From assembly GCA_963662155.1 (NCBI GenBank), contig OY759265.1, positions 9,862,693-9,926,692 of the forward strand: a DNA stretch of 64,000 nucleotides. Direction: 5' to 3'. Made by a program: the position numbers and the translations under genes. Below the pieces are notes generated by a model. That model saw only the letters and a program-made list of their open reading frames with translations, was not told where the DNA came from and did not search any database. Numbering within the stretch: the stretch's first letter is position 1; each line of letters opens with the position of its first letter. Source of the DNA: Lamellibrachia columna (taxonomy: Eukaryota; Annelida; Polychaeta; Sabellida; Siboglinidae). Shown piece by piece: positions 1-11,202 of the stretch.

Positions 1-2234
1 AACGCAGACGCCAAGGGCTGTTATTATGACATGAGGCCGGGTGTCACGCAGGCCGGATGTCACGCTAATCACCCCTGCGGACAACTAACATTTTACATCG
101 GCAGACACGATCCTTAAACGAAGGCCATCCTTAAAATGGCTAAATACACAACAAATGGAGTGATCCACTATAGCTCGTTTACCACGTAGCTCTGCCGCTG
201 AGCATAGAGATCACTATAATAATAATTTTATTTATCAGCGAAACATCGTTAATCATGCATTATTGCCCAGATCTTTGCTAACTAGCGCGCACCTTCCTGA
301 ATCGACTGTCGGTACACTACTCAATAGCCGTGCCTTAATTAATTGACTGTCGGTGCAATAGCCGTGCGTTAATGAACCGACTGTCGGTGCAATAGCCGTG
401 CGTTAATGGACCGACTGTCGGTGCAATAGTCGTGCGTTAATGGACCGACTGTCGGTGCAATATCCACGGCCAATAACAACGATCCGCCCAAACAAACTGG
501 ATTCTATCTTCATATACAGGTATCCTTCCGTCCTGACACGTGCATTTACTGCCAAGTAACACAATAAATTTTACCCTGTGCACGACAGAAGTGTCTAGTC
601 TGCAAATGTGCCCTTTTCCTTGTTAATTTTTTCAGCATGCAAAAATCCTCAAAAAGTGGGTATAATCTAAAAATCATTGCCATTGGCACTATTCAAGTCA
701 TCAACTCGGAAGTAAAATAATAATCGATTACCAATTATTGGCATTGCGATAACGAGCCAAATAGTTATTAATAACGTTGCAAAACATATAGAAAAAACAA
801 GTTGGTCATATCATTAAATGCGACATGGTCACCGATAGGGTATAATGGTTGGTAAATCATAATGGTCAATGTCCTATGGTCAATAACTTACAATGTCCTA
901 CTACTACCAACTACCCTGAATATGATTGAACATTATGCATAACTTTACTTATTCACACAGAGAAGTTCACGTTTTTATTTAATTTGTGTGAATGTGTACG
1001 TGCGCATGTACAGAAGGGTGCAAGCATGCACACAAACAATTGTGTACAAATAAAAATTATACTAGACTGCGTAGTCCAGACAAACTCCTTGACAGAAAGG
1101 TGTTAATGGGTATATTAAAATAATTATTGTTATGGTCTTTATACTTTTCTAAATAACATCAGCAAGTGACATAACATTTAAGCAGGTCGACATATTACTG
1201 TGTAAGGTATAGATCGTTATATCACATGTAACTATTCAATCATTTCATTGGAAAGTTTCCAACTTTTTATATAAATAAAATTGTACTCATAATCATGTAT
1301 GCCTGTTTGTACTGAAATAGGCAAAATTTGCATTTTGTTCAAAGAAGGATTGATACATTTTAAAATGTTGACCTTGGTTAATTGACGATTGATCGTGTAG
1401 TAGCTATGCATGTGTTTGATGTGGCTAAATGTGTTTGTTGATGCAATAAACAACCACCATATACATGGAGGTATAAAATTGTTTTTGGCATTATTAAACA
1501 CACTTGTGAACACCTATTTATTTTAACACTTTCAAAAACTATTATATTATTGCTTGATCTGATTAAGAACACAAATTTATATTAGCTTCATCCAGTATAC
1601 ATCAAAACACGTTGCTTAATAAACAAACCAGTCACTAAGTGATGGTTGACGTCTACTAAACAAACAACTGATATTTTATAACAATCGTTTATTTTGTAAC
1701 AAAGTTTATGTAACCATTATTAAGCCTAATTTTTATATAAATTATGCTTTAATACTCTGTAAGTTTCAGGCGCACTTCATTAATGCACCTACCCAGTAGT
1801 GATGTTGGGAGTATTAGTTGCACACACATACACAGATTACACTGTTCAGTAAAGTCCATGCTTTTACAAACCAGATAATCAGTTTCTCCAGTGATATCAT
1901 CTATATATATATACTTAAGGTTTTGCAAGCACATGACGGTATGTAGTTTTCGTAATAGAAAACAACTTGTCACAGCCACAGTTACACATCATCTGTAGTT
2001 TACATGGATAACAAGTAACTGTTGCTCAGCATCAAAGACAGCTCATAATTGAGTGAAAGATGTAACAGTGATCCATGTTATATCATATTCCTTGTTTAAA
2101 TATTTATAAGTCTGAATGCAAAATATTTCAGTAAAATTATAAAACTGTCTCATTCCATATCTATTCCAGCACCTATCAGTCAGGTTATGATTCATTTGAG
2201 CAGCAACGGGTTCATACCAGATGCATTGAAACCC
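1..2234. other. Gene-free left flank; 3' side of the ankyrin/SOCS gene
   Basis: No supported coding region. The part nearest 2234 is presumably the 3' UTR of the minus-strand ankyrin/SOCS gene, but no poly(A) site can be chosen with confidence. The only structured feature is the 34-bp tandem repeat listed separately. The rest is AT-rich unique-looking sequence with short reading frames that show no recognisable protein. Confidence 0.5.
304..463. repeat. 34-bp tandem repeat, about 5 copies
   Basis: The word GACTGTCGGT starts at 304, 345, 379, 413 and 447. The last three steps are exactly 34 bp, and the first is 41 because of a 7-bp insertion. Copies differ by a few substitutions. No coding potential is seen. 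Confidence 0.85.
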
Positions 2235-3254
2235 TCAAAATATGTTAAACACAATATACTCATGCACATGCATTGGGATCGGCAGACGGGGAATCAATTG
2301 TAATAAGCTACGTTGCTTGGTGACAACCAGCAACTGCCTACGCACTGCCAGAGTACTCAGGCGCATGAGACTAGGAGGCCGACGTCGTTCTGAGATCATC
2401 CATTCATGCAGCTCTGCATTGGCACTGTGGCCAGTAGTCAGACTGACCATGTGTTCCGGGGTTATGCGTGCGCCTGCAATGACCAGCAACTCACAGAGGT
2501 CAGAGTTAAGGTCCCCGATGGCAATAGCCAATGGATTCAGCCCAGTGTCATTGACCGCGTTCACGTCACTTCCAGCACGGATCAGATACTCAGCCATGTG
2601 TTCGGCACTCAGTAACAAGGCAATCATCAATGCAGTGTTTCCTGTGTCGCTGGTCATGCTTAGGTCAGCGCCCTTCTCCAGCAGTAGCTGCAGGATCTCA
2701 ACACTTTGTGATTCAGTGACAATCTCTAATAGAGCTGTGAACGAGTAATCCCCCCGAACGTCAACATCTGCACCGTGATCAAGCAGGTAGCGGACTATTT
2801 CGATCCGTCCAATGTTGCACGCCCACAACAATGCAGCCATGTCGCAGCCTGGTGGTTCCATCAACGCACCGTTGTCAACTAGCACCCGTGCGATCTCTTC
2901 CTTACCAAGTCTCACTGCTGTGATCAATGGCGTTTCCTTGCGCTTGACAGGGAAGCCGACATATTTTGTATCTTCCGTACTACCGCAGATGTTCACATCA
3001 GTGCCATGTTCGATGAGGACTCGTACTGCCCATACATTGTCGGACTCTACAGCAACTATCAGTGGCGTAGTGCCATTGTTGAGCGGGTGACAGACGTCAA
3101 GTGTCTTGTCGGACAGTATTCGTAGCATGTCCATCTTTCTGAATGACCGGATAGTGTCAAGAAGTTCATTGAACGCATGAGCATGAGTGGGATTATGTTT
3201 ACAGACATCTTCCGTGCATTCTACCTCACGACTTGTGCTGGTGTCTTCTGCCAT
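2235..3254 (-). CDS. Ankyrin repeat and SOCS box (ASB-like) protein, single coding exon
   Basis: The 339-residue ORF has six ankyrin repeats (residues about 60-88, 104-133, 137-166, 170-199, 202-231, 234-262) with typical TPL/TAL and LL..GADV signatures. Residues about 290-339 form a SOCS box. Its BC-box segment SLMRLSTLAV fits [ST]LxxxCxxx-hydrophobic with Ser in the Cys position, and LPIPMHVHEYI fits the CUL5-box LP-hydrophobic-P pattern. By family knowledge, ASB proteins bind Elongin B/C and Cullin 5 through this box and hold substrates with the ankyrin repeats, so the likely role is a ubiquitin-ligase substrate receptor. The coding part has no intron. A possible splice acceptor just upstream (minus-strand CTGTTTTAG, exon starting at 3268) suggests a non-coding 5' exon. 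The ASB paralogue is not resolved, so no symbol is given. The neighbouring gene at 11203 is on the opposite strand. Confidence 0.87.
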   Translation of the reverse strand: MAEDTSTSREVECTEDVCKHNPTHAHAFNELLDTIRSFRKMDMLRILSDKTLDVCHPLNNGTTPLIVAVESDNVWAVRVLIEHGTDVNICGSTEDTKYVGFPVKRKETPLITAVRLGKEEIARVLVDNGALMEPPGCDMAALLWACNIGRIEIVRYLLDHGADVDVRGDYSFTALLEIVTESQSVEILQLLLEKGADLSMTSDTGNTALMIALLLSAEHMAEYLIRAGSDVNAVNDTGLNPLAIAIGDLNSDLCELLVIAGARITPEHMVSLTTGHSANAELHEWMISERRRPPSLMRLSTLAVRRQLLVVTKQRSLLQLIPRLPIPMHVHEYIVFNIF

Positions 3255-4544
3255 CGCTCTTTTGGAGGCTAAAACAGAGCACAGTAATTAACTGGTATTG
3301 CTATTGGTATAACTTGTGTAAACTGTATCAGTCAATCTACTTATTACAGAACGACCATGTCAAAACAGTGTTATACGTTGTCGGTGTGATTCGATGTCAG
3401 CAGTAATCCCAGTATACGAACAAAATGTTTTAATTTTGTCTTTGATTATTTTGATAGTACGGCATATTCCCAATTTCATTGGTTTTTTAGTCACATAATC
3501 ACATATCGAATGTCAGTTAGACTGCGCACATGGTTGTTGAGTCGGCTTAGCCTAGCCCTTAGAAAGACACTATTTAAATCGACCCGACTAATCTACCACG
3601 TTACACGTATAATAAAATGGCAATATATGCTGTTGACGTTCTCTTTCGTTATCAATCATCTCCTCCACTTACAGTGTAAGTCTTACATTCACTTTACTGC
3701 TTATGCTTCATGCTGCAGATGACGCATGTACGCTGTAAAGTGACAAACCCTTTCCACAATGCTAGCTGTTGTTATGTTATTTCCCCGTATTATCGCCCCA
3801 GCAACTTTGTTCACTGATTTACTTATGATAACTCAATGTTGTTTACCATAAACATTTCATTGCAACATACGTACAGTTGTGCGCATGCGTACAGAGTGCG
3901 AACCGGTTAGTGTCAAATTATCCGGTAGATGGTGCTACACACTGAGTTCTGCCGAGGCTGATTTGATAAACTTTATGTCGGCTTTTATCGTTATATACGT
4001 TTACACTCAGTGTAATCAATGGCGTTGATGCAGAAGCGAAGTATAAATACAGCAGTAAGGTAAGCTGCATGTGACATGTGCATAGTTACTTCAGGTAATA
4101 TTTGTCTGTTTGATTTGTCTACTAACACTTGTCTGTAGTACTGACTACTGTACTCGTCTCTTGGACTAGGTTTGTTTTGACACTTTGACTTTGTTGATGC
4201 AGTTACCAAGGACAAATTAAGTCCAAGTTAGAGTCAGTCAGGTGTGAAATATTTACACGTAATGCTCAAAGCCATTTCAATACATCAAATTCTGGATGGT
4301 TTAAAACATATAATTAAACATGACTTCATAAACGTTTAAGTTCAGTTAAAGACATCACATTAAAATGTTAATGATTTTTTTATGTATTAAAATTTATTTT
4401 ATGAAAATTAAAAAGATGTTTACTTTCACTAATCTAGTCTGATGTTGTCCTCATTATGAGTTATGACATTAGTGCATTTCATCAAGTTTTATTCTGTGTA
4501 TATATATGTGTATGCACATGTATGTGTGCGTACATGCATACTCG
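3255..4544. other. Gene-free stretch upstream of the ankyrin/SOCS gene
   Basis: This should hold the promoter and any 5' non-coding exon of the minus-strand ankyrin/SOCS gene. Short ORFs here show no recognisable domain. No promoter motif stands out enough to call. Confidence 0.4.
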
Positions 4545-6720
4545 ATCAATTCAATTCAGTGTCTTTATTCTGGACTCAACAGAGCACATAATATATATAC
4601 ATCATACATGCGACCCGAGTTCCATATGTTATTGCACAAAATAAAAGTAGCCATTAAAATAATACACAGTAATGATCGAGCTGCAGTAAACAATAATATA
4701 CAGTTGTTTCTGTCAGTGACTGTCACATAATTATATAACAGCATGTACTAATGTTTGCAAATTCTTGATGAAAAATGCAAGCCAGTGACTAATATATCCC
4801 TTATAATATAATTAGATGAACTATCTAATGTACGCATAAATATATATACAGTACTAAGTTTGTAATTACAGATTTACAAAATTGTACATCAAACAGAGTG
4901 CACAAAAAACTGGTTCTTTCATATTTAGATAAACCAAGAAATAATTTAAAAATATTATGATATGCAGTGTATAATCTATTTATAGTAGACTTTTGTAATT
5001 CCACCATAACTGAACAGAATACATTGGTGAACAATTAATATGTATGGAACAGTGTAAGCTTCACATCTATGGAACACATGTAAAATTTACATACAATAAT
5101 ATTGCCTTGCACAAATAAAGTTCTACATAGTTTGTTGATATCCACATCATCAGAAAGATTCTCGGTGATATAATGCCCAATATATTTATGTGTATCTACC
5201 ACATTAAGAATAAACTCATTCAACTTAAAGTCAAGAATAGTGCACCCTTTCAAGATTTTTGATCTGAATATCATGATAGCACTCTTTAAATGTTTGCATT
5301 ATATTTAACATAGTGACTTATTCCAAATTTCTCACATTTATGCAATAATTGACATAGTCCAGCTAAAGATGGTGATATCAATATTAAGTCATCAGCGCAC
5401 ATTATGTGATTAATCAAATGTCCATTCACATTACAACCAACATTACACAGTTTAAGTTGTTCATTCAATTTGTCTACATAGACATTGAATAAGTAAGAGG
5501 ATAGTGTCCGCCCTTGTCTATCACCATTAGTTACTTTGAATTTCACAGAATATACATCACCCCACCTAATACACATGGTCTGGTTTTTATACCAGTAAGT
5601 TAATACACGTAATATATATCCTGGGACACCTCTTTCACTGAGTTTCTTGAACAGTGTTCTGTTGTTCACTCTGTCAAATGTCTTACTGGCATCAAGAAAA
5701 CATACAAATACGCTACTGTTAAGTGATCTATATAAATCAATAACTTCTTTTAATACATATATACACTGATCAGTTCCATGTTTCTTCTTAAAACCAAACT
5801 AATTCGGATTAGTATCCATGTACATTTCAATTCTGTCTAAAATAATTATTTCAATAAGTTTGCTAAACACACTAGCTAACTCCATTGGATGATAATTATC
5901 TTTAGATTAAATTTTACCAGCTTTATTTTTAATTACTGGTACAAGTACAACTGACAGCATGGACTCCGACAGAAATCCATGAGCTACACAGCTAGTAAAA
6001 CACATACTTAACAATGGCACAAGTATGTTGGATGCATATTTTATATGCTCTGAATACACACCATTAGATCCACATGCTTTATTAACATCAAGCTTTTTAA
6101 TCACATGTGTTACTTCCAGTTCCAATCACTAATAGTAGCATAGCAAGTATTGTCCAGTTCATCAGTAATTGCCTTGATAACACCAAGCTTTTCTAAATAG
6201 GAAGGTTCATTATCACTGCATTGATACAGCATATATACATTAAATATTACACATTTCTTTGTCCCTATTATAATTTCAGCTGTGACACACCAGTTAAGAT
6301 CTAGGTCTAGAGGTTTAATGTATTTTTCAAATTTAACATTCCACATTATTGTAATTCCCCCCTGGGGAGTGACCATGGAATAATCCATCTGAGTAGTCTG
6401 TTGTTAACACGCTAATCCATGAAATGATTCATGCAGGTTGTTAATAACTTTTAAATCCTGGTTTGTGAACCAAGTTTCTTGAGAACACACCAATTCATTG
6501 TCTTTAAACAAATGCTGAATATCTGGCCATAAGACTAATTTCTCCCTACTATTCATGAGCATTGTTAATTTAACCTTAAATTCTCCCTGTTCTGTCTGAT
6601 TTTCTGCCATTTTGCCACCCAGTGGATGCCATTTGTCATTTAGTTGATGCCATTTTGTCATCTAGTAGATGCCAAATACTGTTTACACGACAACACATGC
6701 ATGATTCCATGTCCATCTCA
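4545..6720 (-). mobile_element. Decayed non-LTR retrotransposon (LINE family A)
   Basis: Broken minus-strand reading frames follow the order of a LINE ORF2. First come endonuclease-like pieces (6404-6661 and 6110-6388), then an RT N-terminal piece (5907-6125) with IKNKAGKI. The RT core (5286-5669) has RQGRTLSSYLFNVYVD and the catalytic-type CADDLILISPS, and a C-terminal piece (5035-5274) has HKYIGHYITENLSDD. Stops and frameshifts separate the pieces, so no protein can be made. Its 3' end is probably near 4545-4580, where the minus strand shows AATAAAGACACTG. The same motifs (IKNKAG, ADD.....PS.AGL) occur in the much better preserved LINE at 48985-51947, so both are taken as one family. The clade (CR1/jockey group or other) is not resolved. 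Confidence 0.8.
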
Positions 6721-7159
6721 CGGAAGACCTAAATGGTTACATCAGTTCAGTGTTTACCAGAGATGATATTAATTCATTACCAGTTCCAGATGCTAAATTT
6801 CAGGAGGCTAAATCAGACTATTTAATTGTAACTCCAGAAATGGTAGCTAAGAAAATAAAGGCAATGAAGGATAATAAATCACCTGGAGTGGATGAAATTC
6901 CTCCAAGACTACTAATGGAAACAGTACAACAAGTTAGTATACCACTTGCAAGAGTGTTCAACTTGTCATTAAAAGAGGGAGTGGTTCCGTTTGAATAGAA
7001 AGAAGCAGACATCATATCATTATTTAAAAGGTGTTCGAGTAATGTGTCAGAGAATTACAGACTAGCAAGTTTAACATCAGTGATTTGTAAATTATTAGAA
7101 AAGTTAATTAAAGACCATATGGTGGACTTCCTTGTTAGAAATAAATTATTAAATTCATC

Positions 7160-7277
7160 TGTAGCGTTTGGCAGTTTACGGCTAATGGTAGCGGTTGACT
7201 GTATTACCCCCTTGTGTATTTGTTTGATTGCAAGTTGTAAACTAAAGCCAATGTGTAGTGATCATTACAACTTTACA
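7160..7277 (+). repeat. 5' LTR of the small LTR element
   Basis: This 118-bp terminal repeat starts with TG and ends with CA. Its 3' half matches 8490-8564 closely. The 5' half matches the other LTR less well because of a short deletion there. The sequence just after it (AATGGTGATTAGG) is where a tRNA primer site would lie, but I cannot assign the tRNA. Confidence 0.7.
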
Positions 7278-7603
7278 AATGGTGATTAGGATTGGATCAG
7301 ATTCATGCACATTTAACAGTTAAATTACGATTGCACCCACAATATTGACTTAATATTCATAGATATCCATAACATTGCCCACGCTGTTCATGATGCCTCA
7401 AGCAAAAACTGAACACTCAATGATTAGCACATTGCTAATGTGAACTGTATGATGACCACACATTTCTCAGTTGTTAGTACATACATTCTCTGTGCCACAG
7501 TCTCTACGCACACATATGTGAACAGCCTGAGATATCTAATGACAATCAAGGTACCACAGCAGCACTCTTGTCCCCCGTACATGGGATATGACCGCCGACA
7601 CCG

Positions 7604-7975
7604 GTGGATCTTGAGTCCAATACTGCTGAGAACTGGAAGCTATTCAAGCAAAAATGGAAGAACTATGCCATGATCACCCAACTCAGGAAACAGCCAGCCG
7701 ATTATCAGATTGCATTGCTAGTTCGCATGGTCAGTGATGGTGCTTTGAGAATATATGATGGGTTTACATTCGACACGGACAGTGACACCCGAACGGTGGA
7801 TGAGATCCTAACAAAATTTTACAGTTTCACAGTTGGAGAAGCCAATGAATGTTATGAGAGGTTTATCTTCAACAACCGAAATCAACAAACCAAGATATTC
7901 GAGCAGTTCTTAACAGCAATAAGAGTACGCATTAAGTCCCAACATCAAAGGTACAGCTGTTACCACAGTGGATGA
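7604..7975 (+). pseudogene. Gag-like fragment of a Ty3/gypsy-type element
   Basis: This 123-residue frame begins with the pattern L.SN.AENWK.FKQKW..Y, and later has a YERFIFNNRNQ-type motif. Both are common at the start of gag in invertebrate Ty3/gypsy elements. The frame then ends and the next frame (7968-8258) shows no clear nucleocapsid zinc knuckle. No protease, reverse transcriptase or integrase follows, so this is a remnant. Confidence 0.65.
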
Positions 7976-8460
7976 CAGGCACGTCATTCATTGGCATGCA
8001 TCCCGGTTCAGGAAGATGTTTAAGCCACTTCCTGCCTCTGAAAAAAGGGTGAACTTGAGAGAAGCCCCAGATACCACGGAGACTCCTAAAACTACGACAC
8101 CAACTATGAAATGCTCAGATAGGAGACAGCCTGAAGCTCTAAGTAACAGCACCCCATACCACATGATGTCAACTCATCGCCGAGAACACCCACGTCACTC
8201 AATGAGACACCAAAGCTGCAATGGCCACAACGACAATGTTAAGCCCCTCACCATCTGAACGACTAAACATTCTAGTGGAAATTCACAACATATAATCAGG
8301 ACATTTAGCATGAGTCTGACATTTATGGTTGCAGTAGTATAACATTTGTGACCCTGCAGAGGATTATATTCATGTAGTCATACACGTATAATACAGTATA
8401 TATTTGAACAATGAGCATAAGGATGTAGAACAAACTTTACAACAGTTACAAGCTAATAGT

Positions 8461-8469
8461 AAAGAGGAA
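8461..8469 (+). other. Polypurine tract of the LTR element
   Basis: AAAGAGGAA lies directly 5' of the TG that opens the 3' LTR at 8470. This is the expected place for the plus-strand primer of an LTR retrotransposon. Confidence 0.6.
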
Positions 8470-8564
8470 TGTAACTGTATTAACCACTTAACTGTTGACT
8501 GTGTATTCTTTCGATTACAAGTTGTAAACTAAAGCCAGTGTGTTGTGGTCATTACAACTTTACA
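8470..8564 (+). repeat. 3' LTR of the small LTR element
   Basis: This is a 95-bp terminal repeat opening TGTAACTG and closing TTTACA. Compared with the 5' LTR it lacks a short segment near its middle and carries scattered substitutions, so the insertion is not recent. Confidence 0.65.
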
Positions 8565-8880
8565 ACATCTCAACATGGATTCCTAAAAGCAAGGTCATGC
8601 TTAACAAATATGTTGTTTTTTGGAAGAAATCACTCACTAAGTGTATAGATGAGGGATCACCAGTAGATATTAGCTACTTAGAGTTTCAGAAAGCTTTTGA
8701 GAAAGTGCCAAAGATTACTTAAATTAAAAGCCCATGTATCAGGGACGGCATAATCGACTGGATAGAACAATGCCTGACTGACAGAAGACAACTTGTTGTA
8801 GTAGATGGGGAGGTTTCAAACTGGAAATCAGTTTTGAGTGAGGTACCACAAGGATCAGTATTAGGACCTTTATTTTTCTT

Positions 8881-8987
<107 letters not shown>

Positions 8988-9492
8988 ATGACTTGGACGT
9001 TAATATAACAAGCAACATACTGAAATTTGCAGGTGAAACAAAACTTTTAGAAAGGTTAACACTGATGGTAATAAACAACATTTACAAAACGATCTAGACA
9101 AATTAGTTAAATGAACTGAAAATTGGCAGATGTTATTCAGTTTTTTTAAATGTAAATGCCTACACACAGGACACGGGAACTTGGATGTAAACTATAAAAT
9201 GGGGGATAATGTTCTAGGTACTACTGTAAAAGAAAAGGATTTAGGAGTAACAATAAGTGCTGATATGAAAGTTTCAGAGCAGTGTGGTTTTGCAGCTTCA
9301 AAGGGTAAGCAAATTCTTGGGTTCATTAGGAGAAATATAAAATGCAAGGAAAAAAGCTAATTATACGTCTGTGTAAAGCAATAATTAGGCCTCATTTAAA
9401 ATACTGTGTACAAGCATGGAGACCATATTGTAAGAAGGATATAGATGCGCTTGAACAAATTCAGAGGAGAGCAACTAAAATGATTCCAGAAC

Positions 9493-10713
9493 CAGGCCTG
9501 GGTCCAATTAAAAAAAAATCAATTACAATTACTTTAAATTTTTTAGTTCAATTACAATTACACTCCTAAAATTTTCAAATCAATTACAATTACACCATTT
9601 CAGTTTCAATCACAATTACATTTGTATTATGCAGAACCATTTGTTAATTATGTAGCGTGTGTTGCTGATTGTGCGTACAGATAATATGATTGATAAACAA
9701 ATATAATGAACTTGGGGATGTTTGCACATTTTGTTGACCCGTGATTTCATGATTTCATATACAATTAGCTAGACAAATATTATTTTTTGGGTCCTTATAA
9801 TGTAATGTTTGCTTGGTTCATTAATTAATGTTTAATTACATGGAGTACAGTACAACTATAAACAAAGGCCACAACCATTTGAAATCCTAATGAGTCTCCA
9901 ATCTACTAAGTCATTTCAAAGCAATTCTACTCATAAAATGTAACCACAAATAATTCATACCAGTACATTAGCAATGTTCACATCAAGATACGTCCCAATG
10001 GGTTTTATGTATACTCCTTGGTGTACACCCATTTTGTCTACTGTGTTATACCCAGATTGGTTTACTTGGCAGTTGCATTTTGAAGTTCTACCCTAGTTTG
10101 CCCACAATGAGTCTCTTGGCTTCAAGCCCTGTCAGTATTCTTACCTAATAAACCTGTGGGCTGTAGCTCACTCTCAACTTAGCTTATTTACTGACTTGGG
10201 CAATGTTAATTACATGATCTAAGTACTGTATCAACAGAAACCACCACCTGGCCCTTCACTGTGTTACAGAATCAAAGAAAAGTCAGACCAATGACCAATT
10301 GGGGTATACCTTGAAAACAGCTAATGGTGATGCCTTTTGGCATATTTGGAGTGCTTTGGAAGCTAGGTGTGAACTGTCTGTTGGCAGATTGCAATTAAAC
10401 ATTGCTTAGGAAGGCCAAAGATATAATGTTGGTGCACTTGTTATATCTGTATATTCCTTTGATTATATGAGCAGGTCCTGCACGTGTTATAATTAAGATC
10501 ATGATTTTCAATTTGTGTGAGAGAGTATTAATATTTTTGTAGAGTTTTTTTGTGGTAGTTTGTTATAGGAAAGATACTGTAATTGATTGTAATTGATGAA
10601 ATTACACAACATATTTCAATTACAATTACAGCAGAATTTCAAGCTACAATTTCAGCATTTTGCTGTAACCAATTACAATTGCAATTACAATTACATAATT
10701 GGACCCAGCCCTG
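9493..10713. mobile_element. Non-autonomous hAT element, 1221 bp, with 8-bp target duplication
   Basis: The ends are inverted repeats: CAGGCCTGGGTCCAATTA on the left, and CAGGGCTGGGTCCAATTA read inward from the right. The same 8 bp, TCCAGAAC, flank it at 9485-9492 and 10714-10721. A CAGGG-type terminus with 8-bp duplication defines the hAT superfamily. Both subterminal regions are full of CAATTACAATTAC repeats. No transposase frame is present. It splits the CR1-like LINE between its IQRRATKMIP and RDLSYE motifs. Confidence 0.92.
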
Positions 10714-11202
10714 TCCAGAACCGAGAGACCTTAGTTATGAAGACTGTCTGAAAATATTGACAGAAATATTTTTTTCTCACTCAAGAAAGATAGTAGAACT
10801 AGAGGACATGAGGTAACATTAGTAAAGGATCAGTGTAGATTGGATATCAGGAAATACTCATTCTTACAAAGGACTATAAATGAATGAAACAAAATTATCT
10901 ACAGATTGTGTAACTGCTAGCAGCGTGAATATGTTTATGTTACACATAGATGAAAATTGTTGGACTCACAATAAGCCAATTGATACTTTGTCCAGTTACC
11001 ATCTGGGCCTTTGTCTTGGATGGCAATCTTGTTAAATCTTGTCTTGTTAAATGTGCATTTACAAATGGGAAATGTTAGTACAATGTAAATCAATATATTA
11101 CAGCTCCATCTAGTGAATCAATCTTCAAGAAAGATAAAAGTTTGAATATCTTATCTTGTGACCGTTTGATGCCTTTTTATTCAATCAATTGATTTGTTTC
11201 AG

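Larger units (their letters stand above)
7160..8564 (+). mobile_element. Small internally deleted LTR retrotransposon (Ty3/gypsy-type gag remnant)
   Basis: The element sits inside LINE copy 1. It begins TGTAGCG and ends TTTACA, flanked by TCATC (7155-7159) and ACATC (8565-8569), a 5-bp target duplication with one mismatch. The two ends share a terminal repeat (GTAAACTAAAGCCA and CATTACAACTTTACA in both). A purine tract AAAGAGGAA lies directly before the 3' repeat. The interior carries only a gag-like fragment and no pol was seen, so it is either a non-autonomous derivative or an internal-deletion product. Confidence 0.8.

Noticed and set aside
2242..2748. 168-residue plus-strand frame
   Set aside because: It is antisense to the ankyrin/SOCS exon and shows no domain of its own.
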